Below the pieces are notes generated by a model. That model did not search any database. It saw only the letters and a list, made by a program, of their open reading frames with translations, and was not told where the DNA came from. Of a stretch of 64,000 bases of DNA, positions 25,204 to 33,792 are shown piece after piece. This stretch comes from Bordetella petrii (lineage in GTDB: Bacteria; Pseudomonadota; Gammaproteobacteria; Burkholderiales; Burkholderiaceae_B). The position numbers were made by a program, and so were the translations under genes. Position 1 is the first letter of the stretch. Each line of letters begins with the position of its first letter. The stretch spans positions 2,232,001-2,296,000 of the forward strand of contig NC_010170.1 of NCBI RefSeq assembly GCF_000067205.1, given 5' to 3'.

Positions 25204-26130
25204 TCAGCGAGGCCAGTCGTCGCTGCGAACACCTTCAAAGAAGCCAGGGCCGACTTCGATACGCAGTGAGGAGTGGCGGCGCAAGATCTTCTGCGCTATC
25301 TCGGGCGATGCGTAGTCCGTGAAGTCGAGGAGGTAGCCATAGACCATTTCACCGCTACTGCCGTCCAGCTCCATTGCTTCTACATCGGCGAGATTGCCAA
25401 CCTCATGCAGTTCGAGGCCCAGCAGTTCGGCATAGGCTTGCGATACGCTGCGCGGCGGTGGCTCGCCATCGTAGTCGTCATCTCCCCAGTTCGTATCGAG
25501 TTCCGCTTTGGTGACTTGGCAGTCCACTGACCCAAAGCACTGGCTACCCAATCGATCCACTGTCAGGAAGCCTTCCACGTTCACTTTGTGGCCCGCGTAG
25601 GGGCGCTCAGTGTCGATTCCCAGGCCAACATGGCCATCCAGGTTGATTTCCAGCGAGCCGCCAACGGGTACGTTTTCAGACTCGACCTCGAAATCGAAAT
25701 AGACCTCATCAATGCCATCGTAATTGGCGTTGGCCATCTCGCTGTTCACGTCATCGTCTTCGATGACCACCTGATCCACATGCTCACGCAAGTAGTTGTC
25801 GAAGTCCGCATGAGAGGCGTGAATGTGTGTACGAGGCGCCCGCTCTTTGAAGGCTGCGTCGATCAACTCGTGCAGTTGGCTTGGCGTGGGGGCCGCGCCA
25901 AGTTCGCTGGCGCGCTGATCGAGCTGGTCGTAGTCGACTACAACGTGGTGGACGTTGCCCAAATCCTGGGGTTCGACCGCGGCTACCTGCGCAGCCTGGT
26001 AGGCGGCAAGGCTCTTGTAGCCAAGTGCAGCAACGATGAGTTGCTGCGCGTGGCCAAGCTGCACAGGTGCGGCCACGGAAGCGCTGTTCTTGCGAACAGA
26101 ATGGGCAAGGTCGGAAATGCCGATGGGCAT
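25204..26130 (-). CDS. Hypothetical 308-residue acidic protein, opposite to the ICE backbone
   Basis: Function not recognised. The N-terminal 60 residues include LGHAQQLIVAALGYKSLAAYQA, a short helical motif also seen at the start of various plasmid proteins. Residues about 100-160 are strongly acidic (VVIEDDDVNSEMANANYDGI) and the middle has EVYFDFEVESENVPVGGSLE, a beta-rich pattern. No signal peptide or membrane segment. It is the only minus-strand gene in the 23.7-32.6 kb stretch and has its own promoter region, so it may be accessory cargo. Confidence 0.7.
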   Translation of the reverse strand: MPIGISDLAHSVRKNSASVAAPVQLGHAQQLIVAALGYKSLAAYQAAQVAAVEPQDLGNVHHVVVDYDQLDQRASELGAAPTPSQLHELIDAAFKERAPRTHIHASHADFDNYLREHVDQVVIEDDDVNSEMANANYDGIDEVYFDFEVESENVPVGGSLEINLDGHVGLGIDTERPYAGHKVNVEGFLTVDRLGSQCFGSVDCQVTKAELDTNWGDDDYDGEPPPRSVSQAYAELLGLELHEVGNLADVEAMELDGSSGEMVYGYLLDFTDYASPEIAQKILRRHSSLRIEVGPGFFEGVRSDDWPR

Positions 26131-26840
26131 ACGATTCTCCTGATTTCAGCGCAGACCAATCGAGCGATTACTTGGCCTACGCCCAGGCGATATCGCATGG
26201 TGGTGGCAAGAAATACGGGGGAAAGCAGAACGCAGTCTTGATTGAGCCGCTCGAAGCTCAGGCGGACAGGGCCTTGCCCACATTGTCCGCGAAAAATCGA
26301 CCAAAGACAAATTCCGCGATGCCCAAACTGCTGGGCGTCCCCGGCCACCTGGGAGATGGCCGGTCGCGCTGTCGTGCGCGTAGCGCATCGAGCCGCCTGC
26401 GGCGTCTCGCCCCTTCCGGGCTTCCATCGTTCCCTCGCTCCGCTCGGCTGACGCCTCCGGCCCGGCTTCCCGCTTCGGGCCTGCGCGCTTCGCTTGCCGT
26501 GCGGTCAGCGCAGGGGGAAGGCCGTTGCCATGTCCAGCCGTCTTCCCTGACTCCATCACCTTGTCCGCGACTGTAGCCCGCTCCCGTGTGCCATCAAGGC
26601 GCGCAGGGCCGTGTCCTCGGCTGCGCCTGCGGGCCGCACCAACCCTGCGCTTTTCTCCTTGACGGCCCCCGTCCGCGCGCTCCTGACCGTCGCGGGCGAT
26701 GAACTCAGGAAAGACGGTGGCAACAGGGCCAACCGGGTTCCTCGTGCCGACCGCACCGAACAGCCGAAAGGCTGGGCTCCGAATCTAGGAATCCGGTGTG
26801 CGGTGTGAACAGCAAACCTCTTTTTGTCAGGAGAAAGACC
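26131..26840. repeat. Long non-coding region with leader repeat R3
   Basis: About 700 bp. The right-hand part, 26375-26520, holds GC-rich sequence related to R1 (GACGCCTCCGGCCC then CGGGCCTGCGCGCTTCGC). The left-hand part is less GC-rich and should carry the promoter of the 308-residue gene. Open frames here have no protein-like character. The last 20 bp carry the ribosome site of the DUF932 gene (TCAGGAGAAAGACC). Confidence 0.6.
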
Positions 26841-27671
26841 ATGCAACTCGCATCCCGTTTCGCTTCCCGCTCCCCCTCGCTGCGCAGCGACTACCCGCTG
26901 TCCGATGACCAGATTCACCGTGTAGCGCCGTCCATCTTCGCGGACGCGCCGCATGAAAGCCGTTCGCAGCGGTACGCCTATATCCCCACCGCCGCCGTGC
27001 TGACCGAGCTTCGCAAAGAAGGGTTTCAGCCCTTCATGGTGACGCAAACCCGCGTGCGCGATGAAGGCAAGCGCGAGCACACAAAACACATGATTCGCCT
27101 GCGCCACACCAGCCAGATCAACGGCGCGGAAGCTAACGAAATCGTGTTGCTGAACTCGCACGACGGCACGAGCAGCTATCAGATGCTGGCCGGCATGTTC
27201 CGGTTCGTGTGCAGCAATGGCCTTGTCTGCGGTGACACCGTGGCCGATGTGCGCGTACCCCATAAGGGCGACGTGGCGGGCCAAGTCATCGAAGGCGCGT
27301 TCGAGGTGCTGCGCGGTTTCGAGCGTGTGAAGGAATCCCGCGACCTGATGCGCGGCATCACCTTGGACGATGGCGAGGCCGAAGTCTTCGCACGCGCCGC
27401 GCTGGCCCTCAAGTACGACCCCACCGACAACAAGCCCGCGCCCATCACCGAATCGCAAATCCTGATGCCGCGCCGGTTTGAAGACCGCCGCCCTGACCTG
27501 TGGAGCGTGTTCAACCGCACGCAGGAGAACTTGACCAAGGGCGGACTGTCCGGGCGCAGCGCCAACGGACGCCGCCAGCAGACCCGCCCTGTGCAGGGCA
27601 TTGATTCCGATGTGCGGCTCAATCGCGCCCTCTGGATGCTGGCCGATGGCCTGCGCCAGTTGAAAGCCTGA
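26841..27671 (+). CDS. DUF932 (phage/plasmid-like) protein
   Basis: A 276-residue protein of the DUF932 family found on plasmids, phages and ICEs. The ATG at 26841 after GAGAAAG is preferred over an in-frame ATG at 26796. Recognisable stretches are PTAAVLTELRKEGFQPFMVT, EIVLLNSHDGTSSYQMLAGM, FRFVCSNGLVCGD and the C-terminal LNRALWMLADGLRQL. The biochemical role is unknown. It precedes the large ParB-like gene. Confidence 0.9.
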   Translation: MQLASRFASRSPSLRSDYPLSDDQIHRVAPSIFADAPHESRSQRYAYIPTAAVLTELRKEGFQPFMVTQTRVRDEGKREHTKHMIRLRHTSQINGAEANEIVLLNSHDGTSSYQMLAGMFRFVCSNGLVCGDTVADVRVPHKGDVAGQVIEGAFEVLRGFERVKESRDLMRGITLDDGEAEVFARAALALKYDPTDNKPAPITESQILMPRRFEDRRPDLWSVFNRTQENLTKGGLSGRSANGRRQQTRPVQGIDSDVRLNRALWMLADGLRQLKA

Positions 27672-27736
27672 ACCGTTCCCCCGCCGGAGGGGCGGTTCCC
27701 CTCCATTCCCTTGTTTCACTCGATTGGAGATTCACC

Positions 27737-29800
27737 ATGAACGCCACTACGCAAACCGAAGCCCGCGCCGTCAATGCCGCCGCCGCTGTCCCGCTGGAAG
27801 CCGCCGACCCGACCAAGAACCTGATTCTGGTTCCGCTGTCGCGGCTGGTGCTGCGCCCCACGGGCCGCAACGTGCGCAAGACCCCGCGCATGTCCATCCC
27901 CGAACTGGCCGCGAGCATCCAGCGCGTGGGCCTGCTGCAAAACCTGATCGTGATCGCATCCGCCGATGGCGAGCATTACGAGGTGGTCGCGGGTGGCCGT
28001 CGCCTCGCCGCGTTGAAGCTGCTGGCGAAGAAACACCGTATCGGCAAGGAATGGGAAGTGCCTTGCCTGCTGGTGGCCGATGGCACGGCCCGCACCGCCA
28101 GCCTCACCGAGAACGTGCAGCGCGAAGCAATGCACCCGGCAGACCAGTTTGAAGCCTTCGCGGCACTGGTGATGGAGGGCCGACCCATCGAGGACATTGC
28201 GGCGGATTTCTCCGTCACGCCGCTGGTGGTGCAGCGCCGCTTGAAGCTGGCGAATGTTTCCCCGCGTCTGATGGCTGACTATCGGGCCGACGCCGTGAGC
28301 CTTGACCAGTTGATGGCCCTTGCCATCACCGACGACCACGCAGCGCAGGAAAGTGCGTTCTACGATGCACCGCAGTGGCAGCGCCATCCCTCGCACTTGC
28401 GCGAACGCCTCACCGAGCGCGAAATCGACGCCTACCGGCATCCGCTGGTGCGCTTCGTCGGACTGGAAACCTACGAGGCCGCAGGCGGTGGCATCCGCCG
28501 TGACCTGTTCGCGGAAGATGATGCGGGTGTGTATCTGACGGATGCCGCACTGCTGGAACGGCTGGCGCAAGACAAGCTGGCAGGCATCGCCGCCACTGTC
28601 CGCGCCGAGGGGTGGGCGTGGGTGGATGCCACGCCGGGCGTGACCCATGCCGACCTGCACGCCTTCCAGCGTGCGCCGAGGGAACGGCGCGAGCCGACCA
28701 AGCGCGAAGCGCAGCGCATCGAGAAGCTGCAATCCAAGATGCAGGAACTGGCCGCAGCCATAGATGACGCGCTGGACGCCGACGACGAGGACAAGGCCGA
28801 CGCCTTGCAGGAGGAAGGAGAAGCCGTTGGCGAGCAGTTGCAGGCTTTGGAAGATGGCTTGCAGGACTACAGCCCGAACGTGAAGGCCGCAGCCGGTGCC
28901 ATCGTCACCATCGACCGCAACGGCGAGGCCGTGATTCATCGCGGCCTGCTGCGCGAAGCCGAGGCGAAAGCGCTGCGCACGCTGGAAAGGCTGCGCCAAG
29001 GGTTCAGCGGCGAGGATGCCGCGAACGATGAGGAAGGCGAAGACGACGAAGCGCCCAAGACCGCCGCCGTGTCCGACCGGCTGGCGCAGCGCCTGAGTGC
29101 GCATCGCACTGCCGCGCTGCAAATCGAAGTCGCACGGCATCCGCATGTCGCTCTGGCCGCGCTGGTGCATGGCATGGTGCAGACCGTCTTGCAGGAAAGC
29201 CGCTACGGCCTCAGCCGTGATTCTCTGCCGCTGGGCGTGGGCCTGAAAGTGCAAGACCGGCTGGAAGGCATGGCCCCGGACTGGCCGGAATCGCCCGCCG
29301 CCGTGGCACTGCGCGAACTGCAACAGGTGGCGGGTGAAGCCTTGCCGGAGGACAGCGCCGAGCTGTTCGCCGCGCTGCTGGCGAAGCCGCAAGACGAACT
29401 GGTGCGACTGCTGGCCGTGTGCGTGGCGTCCACGGTGGACGTGGTGACGCCTCACGCCACGCCGCAGCAACCGGGCGCGGAACTCGCGCAGGCCGTGGGG
29501 CTGGACATGGCCGCATGGTGGCAGCCGACCGCAGAAGGCTACTTCAAGCACGTTTCCAAGGCCGTGATTCTGGATGCCGTGGGCGCGTTTGCACCGGAAT
29601 CCGTCACCCGGCTGGCGAAGCTCAAGAAGGCCGACATTGCCAGCGAGGCCGAGCGGCTGGCCGATGGCACGGGCTGGATGCCCGCCATCTTCAAGGCCGC
29701 AAGCCCGCAGGAAGCGGCGCAGGACGAAGGCCCGGAGCAGGATGCCCCGGAGGACGCCGCGGCAATGGCGGATGAACCCGCCGAGACGCTGGCCGCTTGA
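27737..29800 (+). CDS. Large ParB/RepB-like protein
   Basis: A 687-residue protein with an N-terminal ParB domain (about 30-200): LVPLSRLVLRPTGRNVRKT, GLLQNLIVIA, VVAGGRRLAALKLLA and LTENVQREAMHPADQFEAF, followed by an HTH in IEDIAADFSVTPLVVQRRLK. The C-terminal two thirds are long, acidic and helical, much larger than a standard ParB (about 300). Such long ParB-like proteins are typical of this ICE family. It lies far from the parA at 36087, so it may be a CTPase/DNA-binding factor with another role. Confidence 0.9.
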   Translation: MNATTQTEARAVNAAAAVPLEAADPTKNLILVPLSRLVLRPTGRNVRKTPRMSIPELAASIQRVGLLQNLIVIASADGEHYEVVAGGRRLAALKLLAKKHRIGKEWEVPCLLVADGTARTASLTENVQREAMHPADQFEAFAALVMEGRPIEDIAADFSVTPLVVQRRLKLANVSPRLMADYRADAVSLDQLMALAITDDHAAQESAFYDAPQWQRHPSHLRERLTEREIDAYRHPLVRFVGLETYEAAGGGIRRDLFAEDDAGVYLTDAALLERLAQDKLAGIAATVRAEGWAWVDATPGVTHADLHAFQRAPRERREPTKREAQRIEKLQSKMQELAAAIDDALDADDEDKADALQEEGEAVGEQLQALEDGLQDYSPNVKAAAGAIVTIDRNGEAVIHRGLLREAEAKALRTLERLRQGFSGEDAANDEEGEDDEAPKTAAVSDRLAQRLSAHRTAALQIEVARHPHVALAALVHGMVQTVLQESRYGLSRDSLPLGVGLKVQDRLEGMAPDWPESPAAVALRELQQVAGEALPEDSAELFAALLAKPQDELVRLLAVCVASTVDVVTPHATPQQPGAELAQAVGLDMAAWWQPTAEGYFKHVSKAVILDAVGAFAPESVTRLAKLKKADIASEAERLADGTGWMPAIFKAASPQEAAQDEGPEQDAPEDAAAMADEPAETLAA

Positions 29801-29814
29801 CCCGCGCCGCAGGC

Positions 29815-29842
29815 AAGCGCCCCGGTTTCGACCGGGGCGCTT
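29815..29842 (+). terminator. Perfect 12-bp stem with UUCG loop
   Basis: AAGCGCCCCGGT, loop TTCG, exact complement. This very stable hairpin lies 14 bp after the ParB-like stop and 20 bp before the next ATG. There is no T-run, so attenuation, mRNA end protection or a pause is as likely as termination. Confidence 0.6.
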
Positions 29843-29862
29843 CGCTGGAAGGAGAACTACCC

Positions 29863-30072
29863 ATGACCCGCATCACGACCAGCCGCCCGCACATGGCGGT
29901 CATCTACGCACCCGGCACGGTTCGCGCCCGCCGCTGGCACGGTGATGGCGACGTGCGCGGCTACCGCCCGCCCTCGGGCTGGTCGGCCCGCGCCGACCTC
30001 ACCGACATTCACCCCATCACGGGCCGCGCCTTGCTGCGCGCCGTGTGGTGGATCATCGAGACGAAGGAATAG
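29863..30072 (+). CDS. Small hypothetical ICE protein (69 aa)
   Basis: A short basic protein with AVIYAPGTVRARRWHGDGDV and a Trp-rich C-terminus (LLRAVWWIIETKE). A good ribosome site (AAGGAGAAC) lies 7 bp upstream. No family was recognised. It may be cotranscribed with the ParB-like gene. Confidence 0.65.
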   Translation: MTRITTSRPHMAVIYAPGTVRARRWHGDGDVRGYRPPSGWSARADLTDIHPITGRALLRAVWWIIETKE

Positions 30073-30311
30073 CCACGTTCAGCACCGCGCCCAGGCCGTT
30101 CCGTCCTGGGCGCGGTGAACTTCAAAAATCCGGGCGCGGCGGTAGCCGCGCCCGGTGTCAAAGGCGAACAGCTGGAACACCACGCCTCCGCCTTCGCTTG
30201 TGCTCAGGCGGCGGCGTTGAAGGCATCGCAATACCGCGCGGTGCCTTCTTTCATTGCCCCCATAAATGACAAGAGCAATTATAGTGAAGTGATATTGGGG
30301 GGCAATATCTA
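30073..30311 (+). promoter_or_regulatory. Hairpin-rich region and palindrome before the 272-aa gene
   Basis: Two GC-rich stems follow the small gene: CGCGCCCAGG with its complement near 30088-30116, and CGGGCGCGG with its complement near 30127-30151. The last 60 bp are AT-richer and contain the palindrome GATATTG-GGGGG-CAATATC (30291-30309), ending 2 bp before the ATG, a likely operator or site overlapping the ribosome site. Confidence 0.55.
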
Positions 30312-31130
30312 ATGAACAAAGAACATCGTCCGCATGGCAAGGCTCCTACCGCATGGGAAGCCGACATTCTCAAAATCCGGGCCTTTGAGATGGTGCTGAT
30401 CCTTTTCTACATGGAAGATTTGCGGCGCTTCATCATGGGCTCCATCGAGGCGACCGACAAACTGCATGGGCTGAATCGGCTGAGTGATGGCAAACCCAAG
30501 ACCAGGGAAGGCAAGAAGCTGGAGCTGGCCCGCGCCGTGCTGGTTTCCGAAGGGGTCATTGACCAGGCGGAGAGCGATGAACTCAAGGAATTGGTGGACT
30601 ACCGCAACATCATTGGGCACACGATCCATGACCTGACCGTGGATGTGGGAGCCTATTCTGATCTGACCAGACAGCGAGACCCCAAGACCTTCAAACCGAT
30701 GCCTTTGTATGACTACACGGCAGCCAAGCGGGCCAAGGCGCTGCGGCAGAAGGTGAGCAAAGGCATGATGAAGAAGTTCATGATGATGGCGTCGCTCGAC
30801 TTCCTGGCCTTTGAAGCGGCGGAGAAGACCTACGTTGCGGAGATCGAGCGGCTGAAGAAGCGGGTCAACCGAGGCATCGTGAAGGCCAACAAGGTGATTG
30901 CGGAAACGAATCGCATCATGAAGGCCATCCCGGAGTCGGTCATGGAATCGGCCCAGCCCGGCCACCCGAGGAACGTCAAGGAAAACGGAACCTTGAGCAA
31001 GCGCGGCGTGGAGTGCGTTTTCCAGCTCTTTGAAGCCCAAGCAACCCCGTTGGCTGCGGCTTACCTGATGAGGATTTCGCAGCGCTCGGCCACGCATTGG
31101 TTTGCCAAGTGGAAGGCCAGCAAGGCGTAG
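30312..31130 (+). CDS. Hypothetical protein with possible HEPN-like motif and C-terminal HTH
   Basis: A 272-residue protein of unknown function. Residues about 85-105 contain ELVDYRNIIGHTIHDL, where R-x4-H fits the catalytic signature of HEPN ribonucleases, in a helical N-terminal domain (EMVLILFYMEDLRRFIMGSI). A Lys-rich helical middle follows, then a C-terminal segment GTLSKRGVECVFQLFEAQ and SQRSATHWFAKWKA that looks like a helix-turn-helix. The HEPN reading rests on one motif and is tentative. It is a single-gene unit with a palindromic upstream site. Confidence 0.6.
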   Translation: MNKEHRPHGKAPTAWEADILKIRAFEMVLILFYMEDLRRFIMGSIEATDKLHGLNRLSDGKPKTREGKKLELARAVLVSEGVIDQAESDELKELVDYRNIIGHTIHDLTVDVGAYSDLTRQRDPKTFKPMPLYDYTAAKRAKALRQKVSKGMMKKFMMMASLDFLAFEAAEKTYVAEIERLKKRVNRGIVKANKVIAETNRIMKAIPESVMESAQPGHPRNVKENGTLSKRGVECVFQLFEAQATPLAAAYLMRISQRSATHWFAKWKASKA

Positions 31131-31931
31131 CGCTTTCCGTCTGCGCTGTTCGGTTGGATACCTCGGGCGTGTCGGCGCGATGCGCCGCCGGGCTTTCGGG
31201 CTGCGCCCCATGCTTCGTGCCGAATCACGGCCATTCGGCTTCAATCCCTCACGCCTTCGCGCCTGCGGCGCTGCGCGCTTCGCTTGCCTCCGGGGGAAAA
31301 CCCTGCGGGCTATCCCCGCCGCGCGATGCTTGGCGCCCCTCGGGCACTGCCGAACCGGCTGGGCCGGATCGGCAGTGCCCCACCGCATGGGCAGGGCTGG
31401 GGCGGTACGCTGGGGCTTGCTGCGGCAGGTTGTACGAATGCGTGCCGTCCTCAACGCTGGCGGTTCTCGCCCATCACGTCACGAAGGACGGTTCACAGAC
31501 ATCCCGCCCGGCATCGCTATGGAGCTTCCATGTCACGCCTCAAGGCTGGCGCCCCTAAATGCGGCAGGGGCGTTCTCGCCTGTCGTTGGGGTATTGACCT
31601 GGCCCGCGTCAGGGCGCAAGCCGGTGCAGCCTGTGTGCGGGGATGCCGAGCCGGCCCTGTCTCCTTTCGGTGCGGTTCGGCCCAAGGCGTCCTTGTCTCG
31701 TTGTGAATCCTGGCGGTGGCGCGGCTGCGCCTCGGGCTTCATGGCTGCAACCGTCCGGCGAAAACAATTTCCCCTCTGCTGCGCAGATTCCTCGCGGGAC
31801 AAATTCTTTTCGCCTCCCGGCTCTCCACTGCGTTGCGACCGCAAGCGGTGCAGCCAGCCCGTCCCCCGCCGGCCGGATCACAACAAGGACGCGATGGGCG
31901 CGAACCTTGTTCCACCAAAAGGAGATCCATC
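31131..31931 (+). repeat. Long non-coding region with leader repeat R4 before the DUF736 gene
   Basis: About 800 bp, GC-rich and without a convincing gene; the frames that cross it are long but compositionally random. 31195-31300 and 32400-32515 share long blocks such as ATCCCTCACGCC, GCGCCTGCGGCGCTGCGCGC and TTCGCTTGCC. The segment 31560-31930 is unique, less repetitive, and leads into an AAAGGAGATC ribosome site for DUF736. Confidence 0.65.
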
Positions 31932-32246
31932 ATGGCCAACATCGGCACCTTCACCGCAGACAAAGACGGCTTCACCGGCACGCTTCGCACCCTGACGCTC
32001 AACGTCAAGGTCAAGCTGGTGCCCAACGACAAGGGAGACAACGAGAAGGCCCCGGACTTCCGCCTGCAGGCCGCCAGTCACGACATAGGCGCGGCGTGGA
32101 AGAAGACCAGCGAGGCCGGGCGCGAGTACATCTCCATGACCCTCGACGATCCTTCGTTCCCGGCCACGGTCTACGCCCGCCTGATCGAAGGCGAGGACGG
32201 CACGCACGACCTGATCTGGTCGCGCAGCAAGCCCCAGACGGCCTGA
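31932..32246 (+). CDS. DUF736 family protein
   Basis: A 104-residue protein starting MANIGTFTADKDGFTGTLRT, the DUF736 hallmark, with FRLQAASHDIGAAWKKTSEA and a late IWSRSKP. Small, beta-rich and without known activity; found on many conjugative elements. A strong ribosome site (AAAGGAGATC) fixes the start over longer upstream frames. Confidence 0.92.
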   Translation: MANIGTFTADKDGFTGTLRTLTLNVKVKLVPNDKGDNEKAPDFRLQAASHDIGAAWKKTSEAGREYISMTLDDPSFPATVYARLIEGEDGTHDLIWSRSKPQTA

Positions 32247-32603
32247 CGGCCGCCAGCGCCCCGCCCACGCGGCGGGGCGCAGTGCTGCTTTTGCGGCGCT
32301 GCGTGGAGGCAGCACCATCGCCTAGTCTGCGCCGTGTCGAGTTGCTTGAGTATGCGTTGAGTCTGCGGTTGCAAGAACAGTCGGGCGTGCGGTGCTTTGC
32401 ACCGCCGGGCTTTTCGGGCTGCGCCCCGTGCCGACTTCACCGTCACGGCCATCCGGCTCCAATCCCTCACGCCTACGCGCCTGCGGCGCTGCGCGCTTCG
32501 CTTGCCCTCCGGGGATCGGCGCAAGGCCCATCCCCGCCGCGTTGCACTTGGCGCCCCTTGAACGCCGCCGAACCGGCTTTCGCCGGATCGGCCGGGCCGT
32601 CGC
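32247..32603. repeat. Leader-type repeat R5 between DUF736 and XRE genes
   Basis: A 357-bp non-coding stretch. 32400-32560 repeats the R4 unit in the same orientation, including GGGCTGCGCCCCGTG and GCGCCTGCGGCGCTGCGC. Immediately after DUF736 a stem CGCCCCGCC/GGCGGGGCG (32256-32279) may end that transcript. Here the repeat is not followed by a plus-strand gene, so it may be a displaced copy. Confidence 0.6.
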
Positions 32604-32897
32604 CTACGGCTGGGCCGCTGCTGCGAGCTGGCTTTCAGCCTCGCTCATCAGCACGGCCGTGCTGCATTCGAGCGCGCCAGCTATCTTGAAAATGATCGCC
32701 AGCGTGGGCATGTGCTCGCCGCGTTCGATCTTGCCCATGTGGGAGCGCTCGATACCGGCCTGGTGCGCCAGCGATTCCTGCGCGATGCCGCGCTCCATCC
32801 GCAGCGCACGCACCGCCGCGCCGAAGGCGTGAGCCAGCTCGGCGTCGTGGGTGGTGGAGCCGGCCGGTCGGCCGCGCTGGACGGTTCGCTTCTGCAT
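32604..32897 (-). CDS. XRE-family transcriptional regulator
   Basis: A 97-residue regulator with HTH in ALRMERGIAQESLAHQAGIERSHMGKIERGE (residues about 30-60). The ATG at 32897 (MQKRTVQRG) is preferred to a start at 32924. It is read away from the second DUF2958 gene; the AT-rich 200 bp between them (32898-33102) probably hold both promoters. XRE regulators near this site often control ICE transfer genes. Confidence 0.85.
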   Translation of the reverse strand: MQKRTVQRGRPAGSTTHDAELAHAFGAAVRALRMERGIAQESLAHQAGIERSHMGKIERGEHMPTLAIIFKIAGALECSTAVLMSEAESQLAAAAQP

Positions 32898-33102
32898 AGA
32901 CAGAAGCGTCAATTCGCAGCACAATTAAAACCACGTTATCTTTAACTCAATCACTCGATTCGATCCTTTTTCGTGCTTCTACGTTTTTACGGAAATCCGC
33001 CTCTGAGGCTTTCTGCAAAAGCGCACAGTCTCATCCGTGCATTTCTTCCAATCCGCCGATACGGCTACGTTTGGGTGGATTTGTTCCAAGAAGGGGCCGC
33101 CC

Positions 33103-33450
33103 ATGAACCGACTCATCACCGAGGACGAGCGCAGGCAGTTGCTGGCCCACGGCCAGGCTCGCGCCCGTGGCGAGGCCATCGACCCGCTGCCCGTGGCGCG
33201 GCTATTCACTCCGTACGCGCATCTCATCTGGCTGCTGGCCGCGCTCGATCCTGTCGATGGCGATACGGCCTGGGGACTGATCGACCTGGGGCTGGGGATG
33301 CCCGAACTGGGCTCCGTGAAGCTGTCCGATCTGGCATCCATCGTCGGGCCGCGCCAGCAGCCCGTGATGCGGGATCGGTATTTCCAGGCAGCGCGCCCGC
33401 TGTCGGAATATCTGCGGCTGGCCCAGGAGAACGGTTCCATCCTCGATTGA
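33103..33450 (+). CDS. DUF2958 protein (copy 2)
   Basis: A 115-residue paralogue of the protein at 24792. Shared blocks: LITEDER near the start, PVARLFTPYAHLIWLLAALD, and LIDLGLGMPELGSVKLSDLA. The start follows AAGGGGCC. Two diverged copies in one ICE suggest duplication or acquisition from a second element. Confidence 0.87.
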   Translation: MNRLITEDERRQLLAHGQARARGEAIDPLPVARLFTPYAHLIWLLAALDPVDGDTAWGLIDLGLGMPELGSVKLSDLASIVGPRQQPVMRDRYFQAARPLSEYLRLAQENGSILD

Positions 33451-33792
33451 ACCGTTCGCGCTCCAGCCAGACCGGGCGCATTGAGACTATTTCAGTCTTA
33501 TTCCTGACCTGTCCGGTCTGAATCCGCACTCTTGCATCAAACCATTGCTGGTGTGACTCAATCAGTCAGGCTCTTTTGTGCGGAGTCGGGCACGGTGTTT
33601 TATGCCGCATGACGTTTTCAGGTCGAGCGGCCGTCGCATTCGGACGGGATTCGCAATACACCGGAGCCAATCTGGCTTGACACCGCATGTTACAGCTTGA
33701 ATTGACACAGAGGACGGTTTTGACCTGGATGCGGTAGCTCCGTTTTGATCTGCCCGTGGCGGCGTTCCTGCGGTTCGACAGGAGCTTTCGTT
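33451..33792. promoter_or_regulatory. Intergenic region with nested inverted repeats
   Basis: 342 bp without a gene, of lower GC than the flanks. 33468-33520 has outer arms CAGACCGG/CCGGTCTG and inner arms AGACT/AGTCT (33484-33498), a nested palindrome. Further on, two TTGACAC words (about 33676 and 33700) look like -35 boxes of promoters for the DUF2285 gene. Confidence 0.5.

Noticed and set aside
26146..26559. A 137-codon minus-strand frame in the long gap after the orphan acidic gene
   Set aside because: No domain, no ribosome site, and it crosses the R3 repeat; composition looks like GC-driven chance.
27716..29551. A 611-codon minus-strand frame opposite the ParB-like gene
   Set aside because: Antisense shadow; the plus strand has ParB motifs and codon use of a real gene.
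31102..32689. Several long plus-strand frames across R4 and R5
   Set aside because: They overlap each other, run through repeats, and only the part from 31932 (DUF736) has family homology and a good ribosome site.
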